The position numbers and the translations under genes were made by a program. Shown here in pieces: positions 25,305-34,333 of a stretch of 51,590 nucleotides of DNA. This stretch comes from JAZGAE01 sp036475545 (GTDB lineage Bacteria > Pseudomonadota > Alphaproteobacteria > DATDPM01). The stretch spans positions 1-51,590 of the forward strand of contig JAZGAE010000117.1 in NCBI GenBank assembly GCA_036475545.1, given 5' to 3'. Position 1 is the first letter of the stretch; every line of letters begins with the position of its first letter. Under the pieces are notes generated by a model. The model searched no databases and was not told the origin of the DNA. It worked only from the letters and a program-made list of their open reading frames with translations.

Positions 25305-25507
25305 ATGGGCAGGAGCTCCTCGCGCACGAAGTGTAGGCGAACGAGGGCGGGCGCCTGCCCCTCGGGAAAATGGCAACGAACCGCGTCGCGCACCCGGTCA
25401 TGAAGTGCATCGATCGTATCGGCTTCGGTGAAGATCGGGTGGTCCAGCGCGCGCGCGGTGTATCCACCTTCGGCAGCTTCCTCGACCAGAAAGATCAATT
25501 CCTTCAT
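25301..25507 (-). CDS. hicB: HicB-like antitoxin, single domain
   Basis: A 68-residue protein with the partial RNase H-like fold of HicB: MKELIFLVEEAAEGGYTARAL, given by parts IFLVEEA and GGYTARAL, then DAVRCHFPEGQAP and RLHFVREELL. Members are often mislabelled as 2-oxoisovalerate dehydrogenase. Unlike full HicB, it has no C-terminal DNA-binding (RHH or HTH) domain, so autoregulation would need another protein. The start is ATG 25507; the frame is open upstream without conserved sequence. It is paired with hicA by a 4-base overlap. Confidence 0.8.
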   Translation of the reverse strand: MKELIFLVEEAAEGGYTARALDHPIFTEADTIDALHDRVRDAVRCHFPEGQAPALVRLHFVREELLPI

Positions 25508-25747
25508 GACAACGACCTTGTCCCGAAGTTCGGCGGCGCATCGCCGCGCGTGAGTGACGCAGGGCGCTTTGACGGTGCCGTTCCTTGAGGTGCCGTCGAT
25601 TATGGCCGATTCGGACGCGCTTTGCATCGGTTTCGGCCGCGTCACGTTCCTGCATCTTCATCGAGGGCTTGGAACTTATAAGGCGACGGTGCGGACGAAT
25701 TAGACCGCTTCGAGCGCCCCTGATGGGTTCCAGCCCACACGCCTCCA

Positions 25748-26704
25748 TCAGCCCAGTCCCTTGGTGCCTATTTTCAGGAATTTCTCGCGGCGGCGGGCGG
25801 CGAGCTCGGCAGGCTCGAGCACGACGAGCTCGTTGAGCGCGGCCTCCAGCGCGTCGCCCACCAACTTGATGGTCTCGTCGCGGTAGCGGTGGGCGCCCCC
25901 CACCGGCTCGGGGACGATTTCGTCGATGACGCCGAGCTCGAGCAGGTCCTGGGCGGTCAGCTTCAGGGCATCCGCGGCCGCCTGCGCCTCGTCACCGCTG
26001 CGCCACAGAATGGACGCGCAGCCCTCCGGCGAGATCACCGAGTAGATCGCATACTCCAGCATCAGGACCTTGTTCGCCGCGGCGAGCGCGATGGCGCCGC
26101 CCGAGCCCCCCTCGCCGATAATGGCGGAGACCAGCGGCACACGGATGGAGAGGCAGGTCTCGATGGACCGTGCGATGGCCTCGGCCTGCCCGCGCTCTTC
26201 GGCGCCCACACCCGGATAGGCCCCGGCCGTGTCGATGATCGTGACGACCGGCAGCCCGAACCGATCGGCGAGCCGCATCAGCCGCGCCGCCTTGCGGTAG
26301 CCTTCGGGGCGGGCCATGCCGAAGTTGTGCCGCACCCGGCCGTCCGTGTCGGCGCCCTTCTCGTGTCCGATGACGACGGCGGCGCGCCCGCGGAAGCGCC
26401 CGAGCCCGCCGATGATCGCGCGATCCTCGGCGAAGAGACGGTCGCCGGCCAAGGGCGTGAAGTCGTCCACGAGCGCGGAGACGTAGTCGCTGAAGTGGGG
26501 GCGGCTCGGATGGCGCGCCAGCTGAATCTTTTGCCACGGGGTAAGGCGCGAATAGGTCTGGCGCAAAAGCCGGTCGGCCTTGGCCTGGAGCTTCGAGACT
26601 TCCTCGGCGATGTTGATGTCGCCGGCGTCGCTGATGTGCCGCAGTTCCTCGATCTTGGCTTCGAGCTCGATGATCGGCTTCTCGAAATCAAGGAAGTTTT
26701 GCAT
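25748..26704 (-). CDS. accA: Acetyl-CoA carboxylase carboxyltransferase subunit alpha
   Basis: With AccD it transfers carboxyl from carboxybiotin to acetyl-CoA, making malonyl-CoA. The 318 residues begin MQNFLDFEKPIIELEAKI and include RHPSRPHFSDYV, ADTDGRVRHNFGMARPEGYRKA in parts, TIIDTAGAYPGVGAEERGQ and IIGEGGSGGAIALAAANKV, all typical. A strong terminator lies just upstream (for mcl), so accA should have its own promoter. It is the last gene of a minus-strand run before the hicBA pair. Confidence 0.97.
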   Translation of the reverse strand: MQNFLDFEKPIIELEAKIEELRHISDAGDINIAEEVSKLQAKADRLLRQTYSRLTPWQKIQLARHPSRPHFSDYVSALVDDFTPLAGDRLFAEDRAIIGGLGRFRGRAAVVIGHEKGADTDGRVRHNFGMARPEGYRKAARLMRLADRFGLPVVTIIDTAGAYPGVGAEERGQAEAIARSIETCLSIRVPLVSAIIGEGGSGGAIALAAANKVLMLEYAIYSVISPEGCASILWRSGDEAQAAADALKLTAQDLLELGVIDEIVPEPVGGAHRYRDETIKLVGDALEAALNELVVLEPAELAARRREKFLKIGTKGLG

Positions 26705-26744
26705 CGCGGTTAACTAACACAGCCGGCGGACAGCACGCGATGTC

Positions 26745-26777
26745 GAAAAAGCGGGCGGCGGAAGGCCCGCCGCCCGC
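26745..26777 (-). terminator. Rho-independent terminator of the malyl-CoA lyase gene
   Basis: On the minus strand an 11-bp GC stem (26777-26767 with 26761-26751, GCGGGCGGCGG and its complement) with a 5-base loop is followed at once by TTTTT (26750-26746). It lies 31 bases beyond the stop codon of mcl. Confidence 0.92.
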
Positions 26778-26807
26778 TCCCGAACGTCCGATCGACGGGA
26801 GCGGACG

Positions 26808-27788
26808 CTACGGCCCGCCGACGATGAGTTCGGCCTTCTTCACCATCACCTCCGCCTGCTTGATGGAGGCGGCATCGATCAGGCGGCCGTCGAGGGACAC
26901 CGCGCCCTTGCCGGCCTTCTGCGCCTCTTCCATGGCTTCGAGTATCCGGCGAGCCTGGGTGATCTCCTTCTCGGTGGGGCTGAACACCTCGTTGGCGAGA
27001 GGGATCTGGCCGGGATGGATGGCCCACTTTCCCTCGCAGCCCAGGGTCGCCGAGCGGTTCGCCTGTGCCCTGTAGCCGTCGGAATCGGTGAAATCCCCGA
27101 ACGGACCGTCGATGGGCCTGAGCCCGTTGGCCCGCGCCGCCACCACCATGCGGGAGATGGCGTAGTGCCACATGTCGCCCCAGTGCACCTCGCGGTTGCC
27201 GGCCTCGTCGGGATCGGTCAGCACGTGGTAATTGGGATTCGGGCCACCGATGACGGTGGTCTTGGCCTTGGTCGAGGCGGCGTAATCGGCGACGCCGAAA
27301 TGAAGCGATTCGAGGCGTTTGCTGGCCGCCGCGATCTCGTTGACGTTCTCCATGCCGAGTGCCGTCTCGATGATGAGCTCGAAGCCGATCCGCTTGCCGT
27401 AGCCCTTGGCGTCCTCGATTTGCGTCACCAGCATGTCCACGGCGTAGATGTCGCTGGGCGTGCCTACCTTGGGGATCATGATCAGGTCCAAATTGGCGCC
27501 CGCCTGCTCCACCACGTCGACCACGTCGCGGTACATGTAATGGGTGTCCAGACCGTTGATGCGCACCGATATGGTCTTGCCGCTCCAATCGATGCCGTTG
27601 AGGGCCGCGATCACGTTCTTGCGCGCCTGTTCCTTTTCGTCCGGCGCGACGGCGTCCTCGAGATCGAGGAAGATCACGTCGGCTTCCGATTCGGCCGCCT
27701 TCTCGAAGAACTTCGGCTGGCTGCCCGGAACCGCCAGTTCGCTGCGGTTCAAACGCGGCGGCGCCTGTTCAACAATCTTGAAGCTCAT
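26808..27788 (-). CDS. mcl1: L-malyl-CoA/beta-methylmalyl-CoA lyase (HpcH/HpaI family)
   Basis: A 326-residue member of the citrate lyase beta/HpcH family. It cleaves malyl-CoA to glyoxylate and acetyl-CoA, and methylmalyl-CoA to glyoxylate and propionyl-CoA. Features are RSELAVPGSQPKFFEKAA, DVIFLDLEDAVAPDEKEQAR, SVRINGLDTHYMYRDVVD and MIPKVGTPSDIYAVD, then GPFGDFTDSDGYRAQA and LGCEGKWAIHPGQIPLAN. These match alphaproteobacterial Mcl1. GGGGAGGA directly precedes the ATG, a very strong ribosome binding site. It fits with methylmalonyl-CoA mutase further along the window. The preferred substrate is inferred. Confidence 0.9.
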   Translation of the reverse strand: MSFKIVEQAPPRLNRSELAVPGSQPKFFEKAAESEADVIFLDLEDAVAPDEKEQARKNVIAALNGIDWSGKTISVRINGLDTHYMYRDVVDVVEQAGANLDLIMIPKVGTPSDIYAVDMLVTQIEDAKGYGKRIGFELIIETALGMENVNEIAAASKRLESLHFGVADYAASTKAKTTVIGGPNPNYHVLTDPDEAGNREVHWGDMWHYAISRMVVAARANGLRPIDGPFGDFTDSDGYRAQANRSATLGCEGKWAIHPGQIPLANEVFSPTEKEITQARRILEAMEEAQKAGKGAVSLDGRLIDAASIKQAEVMVKKAELIVGGP

Positions 27789-27889
27789 TCCTCCCCTCTC
27801 GGCACAGGTGAAAATTCAAGGAATCCGGGACTTCCCGGCAGAGACCCCGTCAAAAGCGGGGGGGAACATGCGGGACTCAACCCTAAATG

Positions 27890-28846
27890 TCAACGCCGCC
27901 CCCTCCCGGGCCGCGAAAGCGGGTGATGGGCGTGCACCAGGGTCTTCAACCGTTCGGCGAGGACGTGGGTGTAAATCTGCGTGGTCGAAATGTCGGCGTG
28001 GCCCAGCATCTGCTGGATACTCCTCAAGTCGGCCCCGTGGTCGAGGAGGTGGGTGGCAAAGGCATGGCGCAGCACGTGCGGCGAAACCTTGTTCGCGTCC
28101 AGGCCCGCTTCGAAAGCCAGCTCCTTCAGCATCTGGGCGAAGCGCTGGCGGGTGAGATGGCCGCGCCCTGAACGCGAGGGAAACAGCCACGGCGAGGCGG
28201 CTTTCGGAGCGCCCCCCGGCGCTCGGAGGTCTTCGCGCGCCCGTTTGTAGGCGGCCACGGCTTGGCGCGCCGGATCGGTCAAGGGAACCATGCGCTCCTT
28301 GTCGCCCTTGCCGCGCACGACCAGAAGCTTGAGATCGCGGGTGAGCGCCGTTTCCGGCAGGCTTACCAGCTCGGTCACGCGCAGGCCCGTGGCATAGAGA
28401 AGCTCGAGCAGGGCCACGAGCCGCGCGCCTTCGGTGCCCTGGCGCCGGCGCGCCGCCGCCAACAGCGCCTCGACCTCCGCCTCGCTCAACACCTTGGGCA
28501 GACGCCGTCCCTGGCGCGGGCTGTCGATCACCGAGCAAGGGTCGTCCGCGCGGACGCCTTCCATGAGCAGGAAGCGGTGGAACTGGCGCAGGACCGAGAG
28601 CCGCCGCGCGCTGGTACGCGGGCTCAGGCCCGCGCGTGCAAGAGACGCCAGATAGTCGCGAATGGCCGCGCTGTCGCCGGCCTCGACTGCGGCGCCGCGC
28701 GCGGCGAGAAAGGCGGCGAAGCCGGCCAGATCGCCGGTATAGGCCCGCAGCGTGTTGGCGGAAACACCTCGTTCGGCCGACGCCATTTCGAGAAAGGCTT
28801 CCGTGTGGCGGGAAGGGGGTGCGGCCGGCCTCGTCGGTCGAGACAT
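27890..28846 (-). CDS. xerD: Site-specific tyrosine recombinase XerD
   Basis: XerC/XerD resolve chromosome dimers at dif. The 318 residues show an N-terminal SAM-like domain (FLEMASAERGVSANTLRAY) and the catalytic set: Arg in YATGLRVTELVSL, Lys in VVRGKGDKERMVPL, His and Arg in SPHVLRHAFATHLLDHG, His in MLGHADISTTQIYTH with the Tyr nucleophile. The start is ATG 28846, with GGGAGG about six bases upstream. XerD, not XerC, is chosen from the LPKVLSEAEVEALL region and overall pattern; this is less certain than the family. Confidence 0.92.
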   Translation of the reverse strand: MSRPTRPAAPPSRHTEAFLEMASAERGVSANTLRAYTGDLAGFAAFLAARGAAVEAGDSAAIRDYLASLARAGLSPRTSARRLSVLRQFHRFLLMEGVRADDPCSVIDSPRQGRRLPKVLSEAEVEALLAAARRRQGTEGARLVALLELLYATGLRVTELVSLPETALTRDLKLLVVRGKGDKERMVPLTDPARQAVAAYKRAREDLRAPGGAPKAASPWLFPSRSGRGHLTRQRFAQMLKELAFEAGLDANKVSPHVLRHAFATHLLDHGADLRSIQQMLGHADISTTQIYTHVLAERLKTLVHAHHPLSRPGRGRR

Positions 28847-28857
28847 CGCCGGCCTCC

Positions 28858-30687
28858 CTACAGGCCCGCGGCGACGGCGGCCTCGATCGCAAGGGCCCGG
28901 GCCTCGGCATCGAGCCCGACGAAGCGGAGGCTGGAGGTCACGGCATTGAGAACGATGGGATGGGCCCCGGCCGGACCGCCCTCTCCGAGGCTCAAAAGGG
29001 CAAGCAAGACGGTTTCGCCGAGCCGGAGTTCCTCGGCGGCGGCCCGGAGCCCATGCCAGAGCGCCGACGCCGGCATGGCCACGTAGGTGGGGGACGGGCT
29101 CCCAAAGAGGGGCTCCCATTCCGCGCCGTCGATGGGCTCACCCAATGCATCGAAGAGGCTCAACAGCACGGCCGCGCGTGCTTGCCAGCCATCGCCCTCC
29201 CCTTCCTGCGCTTGTCGCCACGCGCCGAGCACTGCCGGGTCCCAAGGGATCACGTCGTCGTCGTCGGCAAGCTGTGCCAACGGCCACAGCGCCACGAAGC
29301 CGCTCTCGGCCTGAGGCGAGCGCGCCTCTCGCGCGACGAGCTCGTACCAGGCGAAGGCTTCTTCCAGGCGCCCGGCGTAGAAGAGCGCGCGCCCCGCGTC
29401 CGCCGCGAACCACATGAGCTCGCCCGTCGGCTCGATCCCGAGCAAAGGCGGCAGGTTCACCCGCACGACGGTCGGGTAGTGGCCGGTCGCCCGGGCCACC
29501 CGCCACGCCGTCTGCAACACCTCGGCGCGGGCCGTGGGCACGGTCTGAAGCATCGCCGCCTGGTGAAGCGCGGCCCGACCACGGGAGCCGGTGTCCGCCT
29601 CCGCGATGCTCAAAACGTTCGCGAGCTCGTCCGGGGCGAAGGTTATGCTCGAATAGATTTGGGACAACGCCCCGGCCGAAAGCACGCCGGCGGCCTCGGC
29701 CCGCTCGGCGGCCTCGAGGCGCATGTCGAACTCTACGTTCGGACTGACGGCGATCGTCCTTAAGACCGCGGGATGGGTTGCGGCAGCCGCATCGGCAGGA
29801 AGCTTCTGGCGGGCGCTGCGCAGCATGGCCAAATGCAGCGCAGTCGGATCGGCGAGGCTCTCGACCGTCGCGCCGCTCTCGCCCAGGAGGGCGTCGACCA
29901 ACGTGAAAAAGGCGTCGTCGTCATTGTTTCCCTCCCGCAACAGGGCTGCGCCGAGCCGCGCTTGGCTGTGCTCGCCCGACATGGTCTGGCAGAAAATGAA
30001 GGCCTTCTGCCAATAGGGGCCCTGATACTGGTGAATGAGGTTGCGGACGGAGGTGCATGCCCCGGCATGGTCGTTCGTGAGCAGCAGGCCGTCGATCCGC
30101 GCCTGCCAGAGGGTTTCATCCGCGAGCTCTGCTGGCGTCACCTCCAGAAGTTCGATGACCGCGCCGACCTCGCCCATCGCGGCCAAGCGTTCCACGCGCC
30201 GGGCAATCAGGCTAGGCGCCGTCACAGGGCCGGTCGGAACCGTGGCGACCGACAGCAGCAACCGGCGCATGAGATCCCGCATGGTCGCGGACTTTGCCCT
30301 GGCCGGAAGGGACGGCAAGAGCCTTTCCACCGTGCTGCGGCGGGTCCCCTGCCACATGTCGGTCCCGAAACCATCCTGGCTTTCGTCCAGAACGCCGACG
30401 GAGTTGGGGTCGATCGCCTCCAACCGATCCACCTGGACCGACGGCGCGGAGCGGTAACCTCGGCGTCTCCTGATTTCCGGGCCCAAGCGTTCAGGTTGGT
30501 CCTCAACCTCCACAGGTGCGCGCGGAGAGAGGCGCTTGCGGGGCGGCGCAAGCCTGATGGGCGGCTCCGCCTGGGCGGTGGTCTCGGCCGACTCGGGCGC
30601 CGGTGTCGCCGCTTGACCGACGCCGGTGGCCGATAGAAGGGCTACGGCGGCGGCGATTCCATAGGCGCTAGCGCGAGAAACGCTCAT
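28858..30687 (-). CDS. Exported protein of unknown function upstream of xerD
   Basis: A 609-residue protein with a signal peptide (about 1-27, hydrophobic AAAVALLSATGVGQA, cleavage likely after GQA) and then a Pro/Arg-rich linker. The rest is helical and repeat-like: many pairs such as ALLREGNNDDDAFFTLVDALLG and AGRLEEAFAWYELVAREA suggest TPR or related alpha-solenoid repeats. Homologues in Rhodospirillales carry names such as 'antifreeze glycopeptide polyprotein', which have no functional basis. It overlaps the preceding small membrane gene by 20 bases and stops 11 bases before xerD, so the three are probably one operon. A periplasmic scaffold or lipoprotein-like role is only a guess. Confidence 0.75.
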   Translation of the reverse strand: MSVSRASAYGIAAAVALLSATGVGQAATPAPESAETTAQAEPPIRLAPPRKRLSPRAPVEVEDQPERLGPEIRRRRGYRSAPSVQVDRLEAIDPNSVGVLDESQDGFGTDMWQGTRRSTVERLLPSLPARAKSATMRDLMRRLLLSVATVPTGPVTAPSLIARRVERLAAMGEVGAVIELLEVTPAELADETLWQARIDGLLLTNDHAGACTSVRNLIHQYQGPYWQKAFIFCQTMSGEHSQARLGAALLREGNNDDDAFFTLVDALLGESGATVESLADPTALHLAMLRSARQKLPADAAAATHPAVLRTIAVSPNVEFDMRLEAAERAEAAGVLSAGALSQIYSSITFAPDELANVLSIAEADTGSRGRAALHQAAMLQTVPTARAEVLQTAWRVARATGHYPTVVRVNLPPLLGIEPTGELMWFAADAGRALFYAGRLEEAFAWYELVAREARSPQAESGFVALWPLAQLADDDDVIPWDPAVLGAWRQAQEGEGDGWQARAAVLLSLFDALGEPIDGAEWEPLFGSPSPTYVAMPASALWHGLRAAAEELRLGETVLLALLSLGEGGPAGAHPIVLNAVTSSLRFVGLDAEARALAIEAAVAAGL

Positions 30688-30808
30688 TGGGAATGACTTT
30701 TTCCACGGGCGCCGACGGGGGCGGCATGTCCCAGGCCGCTAGAAAGACGATGCCGGCGGCAACGGCCGCGAACACGAGGATGAAAAAGATGCGCGTCAGT
30801 CTCTGCAT
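30668..30808 (-). CDS. Small conserved single-pass membrane protein
   Basis: A 46-residue protein, MQRLTRIFFILVFAAVAAG at its start, with one transmembrane helix followed by WDMPPPSAPVEKVIPNERFSR. The W-D-x-P-x-P-x-A-P-V-E-K-x-x-P motif is conserved in small proteins found at the same place before xerD in related bacteria, as I recall. It overlaps the exported protein gene by 20 bases, which suggests they are coupled and may work together at the membrane. The function is unknown. The start ATG 30808 is chosen because the upstream residues are not hydrophobic or conserved. Confidence 0.7.
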   Translation of the reverse strand: MQRLTRIFFILVFAAVAAGIVFLAAWDMPPPSAPVEKVIPNERFSR

Positions 30809-31044
30809 TTCGGCGAACTCAGCAAGCCGGTCTCGCCCGTCGGCCACCAGCCTTGTCACGGACCCTAGACCCGCCCCCGCCAAATGTCTTGTTCGGGGCC
30901 GAAGCGCGGCGGCGGCAGCGGGCTGGCGACACGCAATGCGCTGTGTGATAATGATCGACTATGGCGATTTTGCGGCAGTCTATCGGCGACGGAGCGCCCT
31001 TTCAACGCCGTGCGCGCCCCGTCTGACCGAATATATGTGCGGAA

Positions 31045-31626
31045 ATGACCGCGTCTCCACCGCCAAGGATTCCCAAGACCATCGTATTGATCGGAATGAT
31101 GGGAGCGGGGAAGACCTGCATCGGCCGCCGGCTCGCGGCCCGGCTCGGGCTGTCGTTCGTGGACGCCGACAGCAAAATCGCGGAAGCGGCCGGTTGCTCC
31201 ATTACGGACATATTCGCGGTCCACGGCGAAGCGGCGTTCCGGGATGGGGAGCGGCGCGTGATCGCGCGGCTTCTTGAAGAACCGGTTCACGTGCTGGCCA
31301 CCGGCGGCGGCGTCTTCATGGACGAGCGGATCCGGGAGAAGATCCGCGAGCGAGGGATATCGGTGTGGCTCAGGGTGGACATCGACCTGCTGCTCCGGCG
31401 CGTCTCGCGACGCAACACCAGACCGCTTCTTGAAAAGGGGGATCGGCGCCGCATCCTGGAGAAGTTAATGGCCGAACGCTATCCCAAGTACGCCGAGGCC
31501 GACATCATCGTCGATAGCGTGGAGGCCCCGCCGGAGGCCACCGTCGATCGGGTCCTGCAGGCCTTGGGCGATTATCTCGATCGAACCGGGGAACGCATAC
31601 CGGATCTCGAACGGGCACGACCATGA
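31045..31626 (+). CDS. aroK: Shikimate kinase
   Basis: Phosphorylates shikimate in aromatic amino-acid synthesis. The 193 residues have the Walker A loop LIGMMGAGKTCIGRRLA, the shikimate-binding FVDADSKIAEAAG and GEAAFRDGERRVI, the Walker B-like ATGGGVFMDE, and the lid region SRRNTRPLLEKGD. The stop overlaps the aroB start as ATGA, so the two are coupled. The 236-base gap to the divergent small membrane gene should hold both promoters. Confidence 0.96.
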   Translation: MTASPPPRIPKTIVLIGMMGAGKTCIGRRLAARLGLSFVDADSKIAEAAGCSITDIFAVHGEAAFRDGERRVIARLLEEPVHVLATGGGVFMDERIREKIRERGISVWLRVDIDLLLRRVSRRNTRPLLEKGDRRRILEKLMAERYPKYAEADIIVDSVEAPPEATVDRVLQALGDYLDRTGERIPDLERARP

Positions 31627-32738
31627 CCGCTCATTCCACGGTCCGCGTCGAGCTCGGACCGAGAAGCTACGACATTCTCGTGGGCCCGGGGCTCTTGCGG
31701 GAAGCCGGGCGATTTCTGGCGCCGCTCTTGAGGCAACCGCGCGCCGTCGTCGTCACGGACGAGAACGTCGCGCCCCTTTACCTCGACACATTGGAAGCGG
31801 CGTTGGATCAGGCCGGCATCGGACACGAGCCGGTCGTCCTGCCGGCCGGCGAAACGACGAAGGATTTTCCGCACCTCCAGCGACTGCTGGAGACGTTGCT
31901 GGACCTCAGGATCGAGCGCAAGACCACCTTGATCGCGCTTGGCGGGGGCGTCGTGGGCGATCTCGCCGGCTTCGCCGCCAGCATCGTGCTGCGCGGGGTC
32001 GACCTCGTGCAGATGCCGACCACGCTTCTCTCCCAGGTCGACAGTTCGGTGGGCGGCAAGACCGGCATCAACACCCCTCACGGGAAGAATCTGGTCGGGA
32101 GCTTCTACCAGCCGCGTCTGGTGCTCACCGACGTCACGACCCTGAACTCGCTGCCTCGCCGGGAACTGCTCGCCGGTTATGCCGAAGTGGTGAAACACGC
32201 CTTGATCCGCGACGCTTTGTTCTTCGAATGGCTCGAGCGACACGGCGAGGCGCTACGGGACGGGGACGAGGCGGCGCGGCGCGACGCCGTGGTGAGGAGC
32301 TGCACCTTGAAGGCGGAAACGGTCGCCGCGGACGAGAGGGAGTCGGGGCTACGGGCACTCTTGAATTTCGGCCACACGTTTGGCCATGCCCTGGAGGCGG
32401 AGACGGGTTACAGCGGCGAGCTCCTGCATGGAGAGGCCGTGGCCATCGGAATGGTGATGGCCTTCGACCTTTCGGTGCAACTCGAGCTCTGCCCGATCAA
32501 GGACGCCATGCGCGTGCGCCGACATCTCGGGAAGATCGGGCTCCCCATCGCGCCCACGGGTATCGGTCGCGCCAAATGGGACGTCGGCGAGCTGCTGGGC
32601 CACATACGCCAGGACAAGAAGGTTCACGACGGGCAGGTAACCTTCGTGCTTACGCGCGGCATCGGCCGCGCCTTTCTCGCCTCCAATGTGCGATTGGAAA
32701 CGGTGGAGAAGGTCCTCCAAAACACAGTCGCCGCCTGA
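31623..32738 (+). CDS. aroB: 3-dehydroquinate synthase
   Basis: NAD-dependent second enzyme of the shikimate pathway, converting DAHP to 3-dehydroquinate. The 371 residues contain IALGGGVVGDLAGFAAS, MPTTLLSQVDSSVGGKTGIN, PHGKNLVGSFYQPR, the metal-binding region RELLAGYAEVVKHALI and LNFGHTFGHALEAET, and LHGEAVAIGMVMA. aroK-aroB order is standard. The CNNM-type membrane gene follows after 140 bases, as in other alphaproteobacteria. Confidence 0.97.
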   Translation: MTAHSTVRVELGPRSYDILVGPGLLREAGRFLAPLLRQPRAVVVTDENVAPLYLDTLEAALDQAGIGHEPVVLPAGETTKDFPHLQRLLETLLDLRIERKTTLIALGGGVVGDLAGFAASIVLRGVDLVQMPTTLLSQVDSSVGGKTGINTPHGKNLVGSFYQPRLVLTDVTTLNSLPRRELLAGYAEVVKHALIRDALFFEWLERHGEALRDGDEAARRDAVVRSCTLKAETVAADERESGLRALLNFGHTFGHALEAETGYSGELLHGEAVAIGMVMAFDLSVQLELCPIKDAMRVRRHLGKIGLPIAPTGIGRAKWDVGELLGHIRQDKKVHDGQVTFVLTRGIGRAFLASNVRLETVEKVLQNTVAA

Positions 32739-32878
32739 TGCGCCCGGCGCCTGGCGCAGCCGCGAAGCCAACGAACACCCGCCGCCGCCAGGCCGCAGCC
32801 TTGCCCCGCCCGTTTCACGGCAGGTCTTCCAGGCCGGACCGCGCGGGGCCCACTCAAACGCGGAGAACGCCCTAGGTG

Positions 32879-34165
32879 ATGGAAACGGGAGTCATTCTAT
32901 CGATCGCGGCGATCCTTGGCCTGTTGGTGCTGTCTGCCTATTTCTCGGGTTCCGAAACGGCCCTGACGGCGGCCTCGAAGCCGCGGATTCACTTCTTGGC
33001 GAAGCAGGGCAACAGCCGCGCCCAGATCGTCAGAGGCCTCGCCGAACACAAGGAGCGGCTCATCGGAACCATTCTGCTCGCCAACAATCTGGTCAACATC
33101 CTGGCGTCCGCCATCGCGACCAGCGTGCTCATCGGGTTCTTCGGGGACACGGGCGTCGCTTACGCCACCGTCGTCATGACGCTTCTCATCCTCATCTTCG
33201 CCGAGGTGTTGCCCAAGACTTACGCGATCAACAAGGCGGACCGGACCGCGCTCGCGGTCGCGCCCACCATGCGCCCGCTCGTCGCCGCGCTCTCTCCCTT
33301 CACCCATGCCGTCCAGATGGTCGTGAAAGGCATGTTGCGGCTGTTCGGCGTGGATACGACGGCCGACATCGGCATGACCTCGGCCGACGCGCTGCGCGGC
33401 GCCATCGACCTCCACGCGGGCCCCGGCGAAGAGATCAAGCACGAGCGGGCCATGCTGCGGAGCATACTGGACCTCGACCAAGTGGAAGTAGGCGAGATCA
33501 TGGTCCACCGCAAGGACGTCACCGCCATCGACGCCGGTCAGGCGGCGAGCGCCATCGTCGAGCAGGTCGTGGCGAGCCCCTATACCCGGATTCCTCTTTG
33601 GCGCGGCGAACCCGACAACATCGTGGGCGTGCTGCATGCAAAGAGACTCTTCGAGGCCGTCCACGAGCGTGGAGGCGACGTCACCGGCCTCGACATTCCG
33701 GCGCTCGCGACCGAGCCTTGGTTTATCCCCGAGTCGACGAGCTTGATCCACCAGCTTCACGCGTTTCGCCGCCGGCGCGAGCATTTCGCGCTGGTGGTGG
33801 ACGAATACGGATCACTCATGGGCATCGTAACCCTCGAGGACATTCTCGAGGAGATCGTCGGCGACATCGCCGACGAATACGACGTCATCGCCGCCGGCAT
33901 CCGGCCGCAGCCCGACGGGTCCGTCGTCGTGTCCGGGGACGTCACTATCCGCGATCTCAATCGCCGCTTCGATTGGCCGCTGCCCGACGAAGAGGCGGCG
34001 ACCATCGCCGGGCTCGTGCTCCATGAGGCGCGGCAGATCCCCGAGATCGGACAGGTGTTCAACTTCTACGGTTTCCGTTTCGAGGTGCTCAGACGCAAGC
34101 GAAACCAAATCACCTCGATACGCATCACCCGGCCGCAACCCCGCCGTGAAGCGAGCCGGGCTTAG
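32879..34165 (+). CDS. CNNM/CorC (HlyC) family transporter: DUF21, CBS pair, CorC_HlyC domain
   Basis: A 428-residue inner-membrane protein. The N-terminal DUF21 domain has about three to four helices (VILSIAAILGLLVLSAYFSGSETALTAASKP in part, IGTILLANNLVNILASAIATSVL, VVMTLLILIFAEVLPKTYAINKAD). Then come two CBS domains (VGEIMVHRKDVTAID; FALVVDEYGSLMGIVTLEDILEEIVGDI) and the C-terminal transporter-associated domain (GDVTIRDLNRRFDWPLPDEEA). Relatives transport or sense Mg/Co or affect ion homeostasis. The start is ATG 32879; a GTG sits directly before it. Confidence 0.92.
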   Translation: METGVILSIAAILGLLVLSAYFSGSETALTAASKPRIHFLAKQGNSRAQIVRGLAEHKERLIGTILLANNLVNILASAIATSVLIGFFGDTGVAYATVVMTLLILIFAEVLPKTYAINKADRTALAVAPTMRPLVAALSPFTHAVQMVVKGMLRLFGVDTTADIGMTSADALRGAIDLHAGPGEEIKHERAMLRSILDLDQVEVGEIMVHRKDVTAIDAGQAASAIVEQVVASPYTRIPLWRGEPDNIVGVLHAKRLFEAVHERGGDVTGLDIPALATEPWFIPESTSLIHQLHAFRRRREHFALVVDEYGSLMGIVTLEDILEEIVGDIADEYDVIAAGIRPQPDGSVVVSGDVTIRDLNRRFDWPLPDEEAATIAGLVLHEARQIPEIGQVFNFYGFRFEVLRRKRNQITSIRITRPQPRREASRA

Positions 34166-34333
34166 CACCAAGCCTCGGTCGCGTTGGGCGGGAGACGCCC
34201 GGATTCCGGGCCAAATCTGGGGAGATACCGGAGCGGGGAACCGGGCCGGGAATGCCCTCCCTTGACCAGTGGTTACAATGGCTGCGACAATTAGCTCCAG
34301 AAAAGAGAGCCTTACGGGGCCAGGGAGGAGACG

